Of a DNA stretch of 64,000 bases, positions 49,078-57,020 are shown one piece after another (the first letter of the stretch is position 1; every line of letters starts with the position of its first letter). A program made the translations under genes and the position numbers. Source of the DNA: Leucobacter rhizosphaerae (GTDB taxonomy: Bacteria; Actinomycetota; Actinomycetes; Actinomycetales; Microbacteriaceae); the NCBI RefSeq assembly GCF_022919175.1, contig NZ_CP095043.1, positions 2,108,001-2,172,000 of the forward strand. Direction: 5' to 3'. The notes beneath the pieces are model-generated. The model made no database searches, had not been told where the DNA came from, and saw nothing but the letters and a program-made list of their open reading frames with translations.

Positions 49078-50094
49078 TTGAGCAGGACGGTTCGGGCCGA
49101 GGGGAGAGCGGGCACAGCGCGTTCGCTCCCATCGGCCCGAGCCGTGTTCTGGAAACGCTTCGCCCGAGGGGCCGTCGCGGCGCTGCTCGCACTCGGGGTT
49201 GGTGCTGCGCTCTTCGTGATCGCGGTGTGCGCGCGAGTCGACTGGAATGACCTCGTCGCCCGAAATGGTGATCCGGAGGTCGTGTACCTGTTCGCAGGAG
49301 TTGATTCAGGCATCGAGCGACCGAAGGGCGATAGTCAGTACGCCGCCAGCCCCGATTCCCCAGGTCGGGCCGACGTCTTGATCCTCGTGCGTCTGGGCGG
49401 TGACGGCGACGTGCATGCCGTCTCGTTGCCACGAGACATTGTCGCTGTCGGAGTGGGGAGACCCTCGCGTCTCGCCCTGACATATCTCGATGGGGAGCAG
49501 GCCCTGATCGACGGGATATGCGGGGGTGTCGGAGTTGAAGTCGATCGCTTCGTAGGGATCGATGCCTCCGCGTTTCCGAAGGTCGTCGATGCGCTGGGCG
49601 GCCTCGAGCTGCGCATACCCGAGGCCAGACGCGACCCTGGAGCCAACCTTGACGTCGCGCAGTCCGGCGAGCGGAGCATTGATGGTGAGACGGCACTTGC
49701 CTTGGTGCGTTCTCGACACGCGCAGGTGCTCGTCGATGGCACCTGGGTCGAGCAGAGTGATGACGCAGGATCAGAAGATCGCGCTACTTGGTCCGCTCAT
49801 GTCATGGAGGCGACAGGAACCGCGCTCGCGCACGCCTCGCCCACGCAACTCGCGCGGGCGACCTGGGCCGCATCGGGCGGGCTCACTGTGTCGGGGGGCT
49901 TGCACCCGTTGGAGCTCTGGGATCTGGTGCATGCAGATATCTCAGCCTCAGTGCTCCCCACGCGCCTCGTGAATGGTGAATTGGCGAGAGTCCCCGGCGA
50001 TGCAGGCACCCAGGCACTCCAGGAACTCGGCTTCGACACCTCGTGCAGGCCGATGGCCCTCGCTGAGCCGCGGCGCAGTGCGGAAGGGTCCTGA
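49078..50094 (+). CDS. LCP-family (LytR-CpsA-Psr) cell-wall ligase-like protein
   Basis: 338 residues. Cytoplasmic start, one membrane segment at about 31-51, then an LCP domain: VYLFAGVDSGIERPKGDSQ, RADVLILVRLGGDGDVHAVSLPRDIVAV, LDGEQALIDGICGGVGVEVDRFVGID, and DGETALALVRSRHA. LCP enzymes transfer polymers from a lipid carrier to peptidoglycan. The start is uncertain: TTG at 49078 is the only in-frame choice before an upstream stop, with no good ribosome site, 15 bases after the LAKTG gene, so cotranslation is likely. It pairs logically with a wall-anchored neighbour. Confidence 0.82.
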   Translation: MSRTVRAEGRAGTARSLPSARAVFWKRFARGAVAALLALGVGAALFVIAVCARVDWNDLVARNGDPEVVYLFAGVDSGIERPKGDSQYAASPDSPGRADVLILVRLGGDGDVHAVSLPRDIVAVGVGRPSRLALTYLDGEQALIDGICGGVGVEVDRFVGIDASAFPKVVDALGGLELRIPEARRDPGANLDVAQSGERSIDGETALALVRSRHAQVLVDGTWVEQSDDAGSEDRATWSAHVMEATGTALAHASPTQLARATWAASGGLTVSGGLHPLELWDLVHADISASVLPTRLVNGELARVPGDAGTQALQELGFDTSCRPMALAEPRRSAEGS

Positions 50095-50210
50095 CTCGTG
50101 ACACGATGCGTCCGCGGACGCGAGTGATGCGGATTCGGACGCGGGCGCTCAGGCAGGGATGAGGCCCAGGCTCCGAGGACTATGACACCAGCGCGTCCTC
50201 GGGGCAACAC

Positions 50211-50834
50211 TCAGTTCGGCCAGTGGGCGGCGAGCTTGCCGAGCAGGCGGGCGAGTTCGGTCCGCTCGTCGGGGGAGAACGACTCGAGCGCGCGCGCCAG
50301 GGACGCCCGTCGATTGCTCCGCAGCCCACTGGCGAATCGCCGGCCGTGCTCCGTGAGCGCGATCCGGGTGCGGCGCGCATCTTCGGGATCGGCCTCGCGG
50401 TGCACGAGTTCCCGAGCCACGCCCTGCTGCACGAGGCGCGACGCTCGGGGCTGATCCACACCGATGGCCTCCCCGATTGCGCTCACACTGAGGGGCGCGT
50501 CGGCGTTCGCGAGCGCCTCCAGCATCCGAACGAGCGCCGGGGGACCCCCGCGTCCGGCCGCCGCTTCCGCCCACGCGCGGGGATCGGGGAACCCGGATCC
50601 CATGCCTCGCCCGCGATCCGGGGCACCGTGCGGGCCAGCGCGCCAATGACCCCCGTCGCTGTGCGCGCCCCACGGGCCGCGGTCGCCGGCGCCGGAGTCC
50701 GTGCGTCCCCGGAGACCCCGCGGTCCGCGAGGGCTGCCCCCCCGGCCTCGGAGCCTCGAGAGCGCCTCGGCGATGGCGTCTGCGGAGGGATCCGCAGGGA
50801 GGTCAGAGCCCTGATCCGAAGCGTCGATGTTCAC
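50211..50834 (-). CDS. MarR-family regulator with Gly/Arg-rich N-terminal extension
   Basis: 207 residues. The C-terminal half is a MarR winged helix (PPALVRMLEALANADAPLSVSAIGEAIGVDQPRASRLVQQGVARELVHREADPEDARRTRIALTEHGRRF). The first 95 residues are unusual for MarR: dense Gly, Arg, His and Pro (RLRGRGGSPRGPRGLRGR, GAPDRGRGMGSGF), probably disordered. GTG start 6 bases after TAAACT on its strand, so it is likely leaderless. It is divergent from another winged-helix gene that has a similar tail, at its opposite end. Confidence 0.8.
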   Translation of the reverse strand: MNIDASDQGSDLPADPSADAIAEALSRLRGRGGSPRGPRGLRGRTDSGAGDRGPWGAHSDGGHWRAGPHGAPDRGRGMGSGFPDPRAWAEAAAGRGGPPALVRMLEALANADAPLSVSAIGEAIGVDQPRASRLVQQGVARELVHREADPEDARRTRIALTEHGRRFASGLRSNRRASLARALESFSPDERTELARLLGKLAAHWPN

Positions 50835-50917
50835 AGTGTCAGTTTACATGCCACTTGACATGCACTCATGTACATGTCACACTACATATACATGCAACAT
50901 GACAAGTAAGGAACTCC
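50835..50917. promoter_or_regulatory. Shared operator region of the divergent MarR-like pair
   Basis: An 83-base AT-rich gap packed with symmetric sites: five ACATG copies (50846, 50858, 50872, 50890, 50897), the palindrome CATGTACATG (50867-50876), the inverted pair GACATG (50857)/CATGTC (50873), and ACTTGACATG (50853) facing CATGACAAGT (50898) with one mismatch. The minus-10-like TAAACT for the reverse gene (50841-50846) abuts the first site. AAGGAA serves the forward gene. Confidence 0.7.
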
Positions 50918-51643
50918 ATGACTTCGCAACCCACACACTCCGACACCACCACCACCACGCCCAACCCCACTCGCACACTGGCCACCTGGCTTCGAGCCAC
51001 CGAGCGCCTGCTCGCGGCCGAACGCGCAGCTGTGCTCGACCGCGAAGGCGTCTCCGGCCGGGATTGGCGACTGTTGAGCCGTCTCGCCGATGATCCGTCC
51101 CACCCGCGTGCCCGCGGACCGAAGCTGCGCCGACTGCAGGAGCGTCGCTGGATCGAGCGTCACGACGGCTCGTGGCGTCTCACCGATGCCGGTCGCGCCG
51201 CGCACGATCGACTCCGCGCCGCGATGGACGGCTTGACCGCTGCCATCACGGAGGCTCTCAGCCCCGACGAGCTCGACACCACCGTCGCTGCGTTGCGCAA
51301 GATCACCGTCGCCCTCGGCTGGGATGAGGAGACACCTCTGCCGCGCCGACCGCATCGTACCCACCGACGAGCCGCGCGCGGCGGATGCGGGGGACACCCC
51401 GAGTCGCGTGACGGACGCCCCGACTGGCGCGGCGGTCACCCCGAATGGCGCGGGGAGGCACCCTATCCCTTCGCCGGCGGCCGTGAACGCCGCCACCCGG
51501 CCGACGTCCACCCGCACGAGCCGCGTGGTGGCCGATGGGGCGAGCGGTGGGGGCAGGATCATCCGCATCGCGGTCGCATGATGCACCGCGCGTTCGAGCG
51601 GGGATTCGACGCCGGGTTCAGCCGTGGCCGCGGGGAGCAGTAG
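50918..51643 (+). CDS. MarR/PadR-like winged-helix protein with His/Gly/Arg-rich C-terminal tail
   Basis: 241 residues. Residues about 18-145 form a winged-helix core: TWLRATERLLAAERAAVL, SGRDWRLLSRLADDP, KLRRLQERRWIERHDGSWRLTDAG, then a long dimerisation helix. The last 95 residues are almost only Gly, Arg, His, Pro, Glu and Trp (GGHPEWRGE, HPHEPRGGRWGERWGQDHPHRGR), a possible metal- or nucleic-acid-binding or sticky segment. It is divergent from the MarR gene and its best ribosome site is AAGGAA. No transporter or enzyme gene is in the unit, unlike usual MarR operons. Confidence 0.72.
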   Translation: MTSQPTHSDTTTTTPNPTRTLATWLRATERLLAAERAAVLDREGVSGRDWRLLSRLADDPSHPRARGPKLRRLQERRWIERHDGSWRLTDAGRAAHDRLRAAMDGLTAAITEALSPDELDTTVAALRKITVALGWDEETPLPRRPHRTHRRAARGGCGGHPESRDGRPDWRGGHPEWRGEAPYPFAGGRERRHPADVHPHEPRGGRWGERWGQDHPHRGRMMHRAFERGFDAGFSRGRGEQ

Positions 51644-51665
51644 TCCCCGCACGCACACCCCCTTC

Positions 51666-51717
51666 GGCACCCGGAGACGAGGATTCGGGAAAACCCGAAA
51701 CCGCGTCTCCGGGTGCC
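51666..51717. repeat. Large nested stem-loop between the winged-helix and sensor-kinase genes
   Basis: Outer stem GGCACCCGGAGACG (51666-51679) pairs perfectly with CGTCTCCGGGTGCC (51704-51717). In the 24-base loop, TTCGGG (51684-51689) pairs with CCCGAA (51694-51699) around AAAA. No U-run follows. It may be a terminator for the winged-helix gene, an attenuator in front of the kinase, or a structured RNA. Confidence 0.65.
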
Positions 51718-51744
51718 AGGGTGTTCGGAGGGTCGGCGCGCACC

Positions 51745-51750
51745 TACCGT
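51745..51750 (+). promoter_or_regulatory. Minus-10 element, probable leaderless promoter of the sensor kinase
   Basis: TACCGT ends 6 bases before the ATG at 51757, with no ribosome site, 27 bases after the large stem-loop. Confidence 0.55.
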
Positions 51751-51756
51751 AGAAGT

Positions 51757-53199
51757 ATGACCACTTCAGTTGATCCTGCCGCGGCTCACGGCGACACCGC
51801 GGCCCACCCGGAGCCCGGCAGCGTCCCGGAGCTGGTACCCACCGCCGAGCCGGCCGCACAGGCACCCGCCGTGCCGGCCGCCGCCGGGCCGGCACCTGCA
51901 CCCGCCGCAGTCACTCCGGCCCCGACTCCGGCACCGGCCCCCACGGCCGCCCGCCCGCCGCTCCGCCTCGGGCTGACGATCCTCCAGCTGGCGGCGCTCG
52001 GCATCGTGGGCTGGGGCGTGCTGAGCGTGCTCTTCTCACTGCTCGGCACCGGCCTCGGCCTGGTCCTCGTGCTGGGCGTCGGCCTCGTGATCCTGATCGG
52101 CCTCGTCTACGCCCTCTACGGGGTCGCCTGGTTCGAGGTCGAGCGCGTCTCGGCGCTCTATCGACTCGCGGTACCGCCCCTGCGGCTCCGGCCCCGCGTC
52201 GAACCGGGCTTCGCGGGGTACCTCCGCACGATCGGGAGGCAGTCGATCGACGGCGCCATGTGGCGCGGGATCGCGAGCTTCGTCCTCGCCTCCGTGGCCG
52301 GCACCGTCATGCTCCTCCTCTTCCAGGGTCTGGTCTGGGCGATCCTCAGCGCGGCCGGCGCCAGCCCGGCCTTCGACGCGCTCAGCGGGTCGCTCGGCAT
52401 CGGATCGGGTGACGGCGGCTCCGCAACGATCGGCCTCTGGGGCCCGATCTCCGCGGTGATCGTCGGAATCCTCTGCGTGGCCGGGATCATCGGTATCGCC
52501 CTGCTGCACCGCTCCGTCAGCGTCGGCATCGTCCGAGCGGGAGCGCAGACGGCGCAGCTGACGCGCCAGGTGCAGGTCTCGGCGCGCCAGCGCGAGGGAG
52601 CCGTGCGCGCCGCGGATCTCGAGCGGACGCGCATCGAGCGCGACCTGCACGATGGCGTGCAGCCCCGGCTCGTCTCGGTCGGTATGACCCTCGGGCTCGC
52701 CCAGCAGAAGATCGCCGAGGATCCCGAAGGCGCGAAGCAGCTCATCGCCGAGGCGCACACCTCGACGAAGGCCGCGATCACCGAACTGCGGCAGTTGGCC
52801 CGCGGGATCCACGCCTCGGTGCTCGACGACCGCGGCCTGGACGCTGCGCTCTCCGCGCTGGCCAGCCGCTCGCATATCCCGGTGCTCCTCGACGTCCGGC
52901 TCCAGGGCCGGTGCAGCCGGGAGGCCGAGACGGCCGTCTACTTCGCCATCGCGGAGTCCCTCACCAATGCGGCGAAGCACTCCCGTGCCAGCGAGTGCCG
53001 GGTCGTCGTGCGGCTCCGCGAGGAGGGCACGCTCTGGGCCCGAGTTGAGGACAACGGCATCGGCGGCGCCCGGGTGCTCCCGGGCGGGGGCCTCGACGGC
53101 ATCTCGAACCGCGTGCTCGCGGTCGGCGGCACCGTCCGACTCGACAGCCCGCAGAGCGGCCCGACGTCGCTGGAGGTGAGTGTCCCGTGCGCATCCTGA
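51757..53199 (+). CDS. NarL-type sensor histidine kinase with putative sensor membrane domain
   Basis: 480 residues. A 65-residue Ala/Pro-rich cytoplasmic start, then four membrane segments between about 75 and 255 framing the putative-sensor pattern (GFAGYLRTIGRQSIDGAMWRGIASFVLASV). The HisKA_3 phosphoacceptor is H298 in ERDLHDGVQPRLVSVGM, followed by an HATPase domain with NAAKHSRASE and DNGIGGA. It probably senses envelope state and phosphorylates the regulator, whose gene it overlaps by 13 bases. The ATG is fixed by the promoter element at 51745; a longer frame to 51535 is non-homologous. Confidence 0.9.
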   Translation: MTTSVDPAAAHGDTAAHPEPGSVPELVPTAEPAAQAPAVPAAAGPAPAPAAVTPAPTPAPAPTAARPPLRLGLTILQLAALGIVGWGVLSVLFSLLGTGLGLVLVLGVGLVILIGLVYALYGVAWFEVERVSALYRLAVPPLRLRPRVEPGFAGYLRTIGRQSIDGAMWRGIASFVLASVAGTVMLLLFQGLVWAILSAAGASPAFDALSGSLGIGSGDGGSATIGLWGPISAVIVGILCVAGIIGIALLHRSVSVGIVRAGAQTAQLTRQVQVSARQREGAVRAADLERTRIERDLHDGVQPRLVSVGMTLGLAQQKIAEDPEGAKQLIAEAHTSTKAAITELRQLARGIHASVLDDRGLDAALSALASRSHIPVLLDVRLQGRCSREAETAVYFAIAESLTNAAKHSRASECRVVVRLREEGTLWARVEDNGIGGARVLPGGGLDGISNRVLAVGGTVRLDSPQSGPTSLEVSVPCAS

Positions 53200-53873
53200 T
53201 CTGCGAGGACTCGGTCCTGCTCCGCGAGGGGTTGGTGCGCCTCCTCGAACACAGCGGCCACGAGGTGATCGCTGCCCTGCCCGACACGACAGACGTGATC
53301 GACACGGCGCTCGCCCAGCACCCCGACCTCTGCATTCTCGACGTCCGACTTCCGCCGACCTTCACGGACGAGGGCATCCGCACCGCCCTCGACCTCCGCA
53401 CCCGCCGACCCGAGCTCCCCCTGCTCGTCCTCTCCCAGTACGTGGAGGAGCGGTACGCGAGCGACCTCATCGCTGCTCAGGGCGGCGCCTTCGGGTACCT
53501 GCTGAAGGATCGGGTGGCCGACGTGAGCGAGTTCGTGGAGTCCCTCGAACGCATCGCGGCCGGGGCGACCGTGCTCGATCCCGAAGTCGTCGCCCAGCTG
53601 CTCACGCGGCGCAGTCGTGACGACCGGATGCAGTCGCTGACCTCCCGCGAGCGCACGGTGCTCGCCGCGATCGCGGAGGGCCGATCGAATCAGGCCATCG
53701 CCGCGCTGCTCTTCCTCTCCGAGGCGAGCGTCGAGAAGCACATCACCTCGATCTTCCAGAAGCTGGGTTTCGAGCCCGACGAATCCGGCAACCGCCGGGT
53801 GCTCGCCGCCATCGCTCACATCGAAAGCGCCAGTGGCAGCACCGGCCCCGCACAGAATGGACCCGTCTCATGA
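53187..53873 (+). CDS. LuxR/NarL-family response regulator
   Basis: 228 residues. Receiver domain with acidic pair E7-D8, phosphoacceptor D52 (LDVRLPP), LSQYVEERYA and K in YLLKDRV; then a LuxR-type helix-turn-helix (LTSRERTVLAAIAEGRSNQAIAALLFLSEASVEKHITSIFQKLG). It starts with GTG, overlaps the kinase gene and has GGAGG upstream. It also overlaps the DUF4097 gene by 4 bases, so all three products are made together; the DUF4097 protein is probably within its regulon or its sensing loop. Confidence 0.93.
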   Translation: MRILICEDSVLLREGLVRLLEHSGHEVIAALPDTTDVIDTALAQHPDLCILDVRLPPTFTDEGIRTALDLRTRRPELPLLVLSQYVEERYASDLIAAQGGAFGYLLKDRVADVSEFVESLERIAAGATVLDPEVVAQLLTRRSRDDRMQSLTSRERTVLAAIAEGRSNQAIAALLFLSEASVEKHITSIFQKLGFEPDESGNRRVLAAIAHIESASGSTGPAQNGPVS

Positions 53874-54712
53874 CGAACACTCCCGATCAGCCGGCAGCCC
53901 CCGAACGGTCCGCGGCCGCCCGCCCGATCCTGATCACCACGGCCATCATCGGCGGATGTGCGCTGCTGGCGACCGGCACCTCCGCCGCCGTGGCCGCGGT
54001 CGGCGCCCAGGCATCCTCCTCCGGCTCCGTGGCCGCCGCCACGAGCCTCGATACGACCGGGATCACCGGCGTCGAGGTCGACGCGAGCGCCGCCGACTTC
54101 TCCGTCGCTTTCGGTGATGTCTCGGAGGCCACTCTCGAGGTGAGCGGGCCTCGCAGCGACCAGTGGACCCTCAGGCGCGACGACACCGATCTCGTGGTCG
54201 AGGCCCCCCGCGGGATCTTCGGCTTCTGCTTCGGCTGGTGCCCGCCGTCGGAGCAGGTCGTCGTGCTGACCTTGCCACTGTCGCTGGAGGATCGGCCGGT
54301 CGACCTCGAAGCGCGTCTCGGGGCCGGAGCGCTCCGCGCCGACGGGGCGTTCGGCGATCTCGATCTCGAGCTCTCCGCCGGGCGCATGACGGTCGAGGGA
54401 TCCGCGCGGTCGCTGGACCTGGAGATGAGCGCCGGGAACTTCACCGGTGACCTGAGCGACGTGACCGAGGCGAGCATCACCGTGTCCGCCGGTTCCGCCG
54501 ACACACGACTGACGGGATCGGCCCCGCGCGAGGTCGACCTCGAGGTCAGTGCCGGATCGCTGGACCTGACGCTCCCTGACGAGCCCTACCAGGTGCGCAC
54601 CGAGGTGTCCGCCGGCAACGTCGACAACCAGCTCCGCACCGACTCGGGCGCGCGCAACGTCATCGAGGCCGAGGTGTCCGCGGGCAAGATCGTCCTCCGG
54701 CCCGGCCGCTAG
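53870..54712 (+). CDS. DUF4097 beta-strand-repeat membrane protein
   Basis: 280 residues. A short cytoplasmic start, one membrane segment at about 19-42 (ITTAIIGGCALLATGTSAAVAAVG), then a right-handed beta-solenoid-like region of repeating VEVDASAADF, LDLELSAGRM, LDLEMSAGNF, ITVSAGSADT, VDLEVSAGSL and TEVSAGNV units, the DUF4097 pattern. Such proteins accompany envelope-stress two-component systems (LiaG-like). It overlaps the response regulator by 4 bases (ATGA). No enzyme site is evident. Confidence 0.85.
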   Translation: MTNTPDQPAAPERSAAARPILITTAIIGGCALLATGTSAAVAAVGAQASSSGSVAAATSLDTTGITGVEVDASAADFSVAFGDVSEATLEVSGPRSDQWTLRRDDTDLVVEAPRGIFGFCFGWCPPSEQVVVLTLPLSLEDRPVDLEARLGAGALRADGAFGDLDLELSAGRMTVEGSARSLDLEMSAGNFTGDLSDVTEASITVSAGSADTRLTGSAPREVDLEVSAGSLDLTLPDEPYQVRTEVSAGNVDNQLRTDSGARNVIEAEVSAGKIVLRPGR

Positions 54713-54734
54713 CGGCACTCGGCGAGCACCCGCT

Positions 54735-54740
54735 TAGACT
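54735..54740 (+). promoter_or_regulatory. Minus-10 element, probable leaderless promoter of the hydrolase gene
   Basis: TAGACT ends 6 bases before the ATG at 54747, with GGCGGC between and no ribosome site. Confidence 0.55.
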
Positions 54741-54746
54741 GGCGGC

Positions 54747-55802
54747 ATGACGGAGTGGCGTGCGGACGTGCTGGGGGCGGGCTTCGAGTGCACCGACCTG
54801 GACCTCGGCGAGGACGAGGAGGGGCTGCTCGTCGCCACGCTCGTCCGCTCCCTGCCGCCGCACCGCGGCTTCTTCGACCGGCTCTTCCGGCCCGACCCGC
54901 TGCTCGAGGGCGTCGATGTGCTCTACGTGCACGGCTGGTCCGACTACTTCTTCCAGCGGCCGCTCGCGAGGTTCTGGACCTCACGAGGTGCGCGCTTCTT
55001 CGCGCTGGATCTGCGCAAGTATGGGAGGAGCCTCCGCGACGGGCAGACCCCCGGGTACATCGACGACCTCGATGACTACCGGGCCGAGATCGATCTCGCG
55101 GTCGCCGAGATCCGGGACTCGCAGGATCGCACGGCCCCGGCCCGCCGGCTTGTGCTGATGGGGCACTCCACGGGCGGGCTCGTGCTGAGCCTGTGGGCGG
55201 CGAAGCACCCCGGCGTCGCGGACGCACTGGTGCTGAACAGCCCGTGGCTCGAGTTCCAGCTCGCCGCCGCCGGTCGGCAGGTGATCCTGCCGCTCGTCAG
55301 CCTCGGCGCACGGTTCAATCCGCGCGAGGTCGCGCCGCAGCTCGACTACGGCTACTACACCCGGGCCCAGCGCGAGGTGTCCCTTCCGGGCGACCTCGAT
55401 GACATCAACCCGGCCTGGCGCCCCGAGCGCTCCCACGCCGTCGTGACCGGGTGGATGCGGGCGGTGCTCGCCGGTCATGCCCGAGTCAGCCAGGGGCTGC
55501 ACATCGAAGCGCCCGTCGGGGTGCTGCTCTCGGAACGATTCGTCGTGCCGGTGCGCTGGAGCGATGACCTGCTGGGCGGCGACAGCGTGCTTGACGTCGA
55601 CGAGGTCGCCAAGGCCGCGTTGAAGCTCGGCTCGTCGGTGAGCGTCGACCGGATCGACGGGGCGCTGCACGACGTCTTCCTGTCGGCCGAGGCGCCACGG
55701 CGGGAGGCGTACGCCCGACTCGAGCGCTGGCTGGTCGGTTGGCGCGCGGCCGATCGCGGCGCGATGGCGACGCAGCCGACCGCCGAGACCGCTCCGGCCT
55801 GA
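54747..55802 (+). CDS. Alpha/beta hydrolase (serine aminopeptidase S33-like)
   Basis: 351 residues. The oxyanion-side loop VLYVHGWSDYFFQRPLA, the monoglyceride-lipase-like FFALDLRKYGRS, and the nucleophile elbow GHSTGG (serine near residue 139) mark the Hydrolase_4 (S33) family of lysophospholipase/monoacylglycerol lipase-like enzymes. A histidine in DGALHDVFLS near residue 310 fits the triad. Cytoplasmic; no signal peptide. The exact substrate is unknown. It has its own promoter and starts a separate unit after the two-component operon. Confidence 0.85.
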   Translation: MTEWRADVLGAGFECTDLDLGEDEEGLLVATLVRSLPPHRGFFDRLFRPDPLLEGVDVLYVHGWSDYFFQRPLARFWTSRGARFFALDLRKYGRSLRDGQTPGYIDDLDDYRAEIDLAVAEIRDSQDRTAPARRLVLMGHSTGGLVLSLWAAKHPGVADALVLNSPWLEFQLAAAGRQVILPLVSLGARFNPREVAPQLDYGYYTRAQREVSLPGDLDDINPAWRPERSHAVVTGWMRAVLAGHARVSQGLHIEAPVGVLLSERFVVPVRWSDDLLGGDSVLDVDEVAKAALKLGSSVSVDRIDGALHDVFLSAEAPRREAYARLERWLVGWRAADRGAMATQPTAETAPA

Positions 55803-55844
55803 GGGCCCGCCGCCTGACTGAGAGGTGCTCCGAGTACGACAGGA

Positions 55845-55850
55845 TAGGCT
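55845..55850 (+). promoter_or_regulatory. Minus-10 element, probable leaderless promoter of the NUDIX gene
   Basis: TAGGCT ends 6 bases before the ATG at 55857. Confidence 0.55.
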
Positions 55851-55856
55851 CTGAGC

Positions 55857-56327
55857 ATGGATCTTCGAGTGGCCGCCTACGCGGTAGTGGAACGGCGGGG
55901 CAAGGTCCTGCTCACCCACTGGCGCCGTGGCCACCTGCACGGATGGACGCTTCCGGGCGGCGGGATCGAGAGCGGTGAGGATCCCCGCGACACCGTCGTG
56001 CGCGAGGTGCTCGAGGAGACCGGGCTCGAGGCCCGGGTCGGCAAGCTCATTGGCGTCGACTCCCGGGTCATGGTGCGCGAGGAGGTGCCGGAGGATCGGG
56101 ATCCCGAGCTGCACACGATCCGGATCATCTACCGTGCGACGGTGAAGGACGGCCCGCTGCAGCACGAGATCGGCGGCTCCTCCGACGAGGCCCGCTGGGT
56201 TCCGATCCGGGACATCCGCTCGCTCCGCACGCTGTCGCTCGTGCAGACCGGATTGCGCATGGCGGGCATCAACCGTCGCCAACCGGGCAAGCCGGGCGCG
56301 AAGCAGAACGGCAAACCCCGGAAATAG
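55857..56327 (+). CDS. NUDIX hydrolase
   Basis: 156 residues. The Nudix box is complete: GGGIESGEDPRDTVVREVLEETGL (G-x5-E-x7-R-E-x2-E-E-x-G) at about residues 38-60. The N-terminal RVAAYAVVERRGKVLLTHW strand and WVPIRDIRSLRTLSLVQTG are typical of small actinobacterial members that hydrolyse nucleoside diphosphate-linked compounds. The tail is basic (KPGAKQNGKPRK). Substrate not predictable. It converges on the next reverse-strand gene. Confidence 0.9.
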   Translation: MDLRVAAYAVVERRGKVLLTHWRRGHLHGWTLPGGGIESGEDPRDTVVREVLEETGLEARVGKLIGVDSRVMVREEVPEDRDPELHTIRIIYRATVKDGPLQHEIGGSSDEARWVPIRDIRSLRTLSLVQTGLRMAGINRRQPGKPGAKQNGKPRK

Positions 56328-56329
56328 CA

Positions 56330-56359
56330 GTGGTGCCCGAGCCGAAGCCCGGACACCAC
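56330..56359. terminator. Possible bidirectional hairpin between convergent genes
   Basis: GTGGTG (56330-56335) and CACCAC (56354-56359) close an imperfect stem with an inner GCC..GC core. It lies between the NUDIX stop and the stop of the reverse-strand membrane protein gene. No T-run is visible. Confidence 0.4.
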
Positions 56360-56374
56360 CGTCATCTGCGCTGA

Positions 56375-56878
56375 CTACTCGCTCTCGGGTGCGACCCAGA
56401 GCTCGTCGTCGGTGCGGAACGCCTGCCACAGTGCGTAGCCGACGCCGACCGCCGCGGCGATCCCGAGCGTGAGCGCGATCACTCCACCGGCGCTGCGGGT
56501 CTTCTTCGCGGGTTGCAGGTACCCGATGCGTTCACCGAACCCGCGCACCTGCTTCGCTGCATCGCGCTGCTCGAGCTCGTCGAGCTTGTGGATCGTGCTC
56601 GCGAGCGCACCCGCGACGAACGGCGTCGTCGCGCGACGCACCGAGTTCGCTGCCCGGCGAGCGGACGCGACACCGCGGTCCACGGCGGGCCGCACGGCCT
56701 CGAGGGTCTCGTCGACCCGAGGGGCGACGTGCTCGTCGCTCAGCTTGCGCGCCTGACGGCTGGCTTCGTGCAGCACGTCTCCGGCGTGGGCCAGCACGAG
56801 CCGCTGGTGATCGAGCAGCTCCTGAGCATTGCCGCGCAGGTGACGGAGTTCGCGGCGGCGCTTACGTGAGAGTTTCAT
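56375..56878 (-). CDS. Uncharacterised membrane-tethered helical protein
   Basis: 167 residues. Long basic, Ala/Arg-rich helical region (about 1-120) with coiled-coil character, then one membrane segment near the C-terminus (GGVIALTLGIAAAVGVGYALWQAF) and an acidic end. It resembles YtxH-like stress proteins in layout but no signature was found. The ATG at 56878 follows a strong AGGAGG site, so I reject the longer frame to 56923. It sits next to ppiA on the opposite strand, as Rv0008c does in mycobacteria; this is position, not proven homology. Confidence 0.7.
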   Translation of the reverse strand: MKLSRKRRRELRHLRGNAQELLDHQRLVLAHAGDVLHEASRQARKLSDEHVAPRVDETLEAVRPAVDRGVASARRAANSVRRATTPFVAGALASTIHKLDELEQRDAAKQVRGFGERIGYLQPAKKTRSAGGVIALTLGIAAAVGVGYALWQAFRTDDELWVAPESE

Positions 56879-57020
56879 AGGGGTCCTCCTACCTCGGCGA
56901 GACATTGACTCGGCTGATGTCACTTGCCCGCTTCCACGCTACACCGTTGCACCCTCTGAGCGCCCGAAGCGCGGATACACCCCCGAGATTCCCAGCAGGT
57001 CGAGTGTCAGGCGCCCCACC

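Noticed and set aside
50108..50121. Perfect 14-base palindrome GCGTCCGCGGACGC between LCP and MarR genes
   Set aside because: Located between convergent stops with no T-run or flanking feature; a GC palindrome of this size can arise by chance in such DNA, so no function is claimed.
47792..56374. Genomic island with attachment repeats at tRNA-Ala
   Set aside because: No integrase gene and no second copy of the tRNA 3' end noticed downstream; kept only as a variable region.
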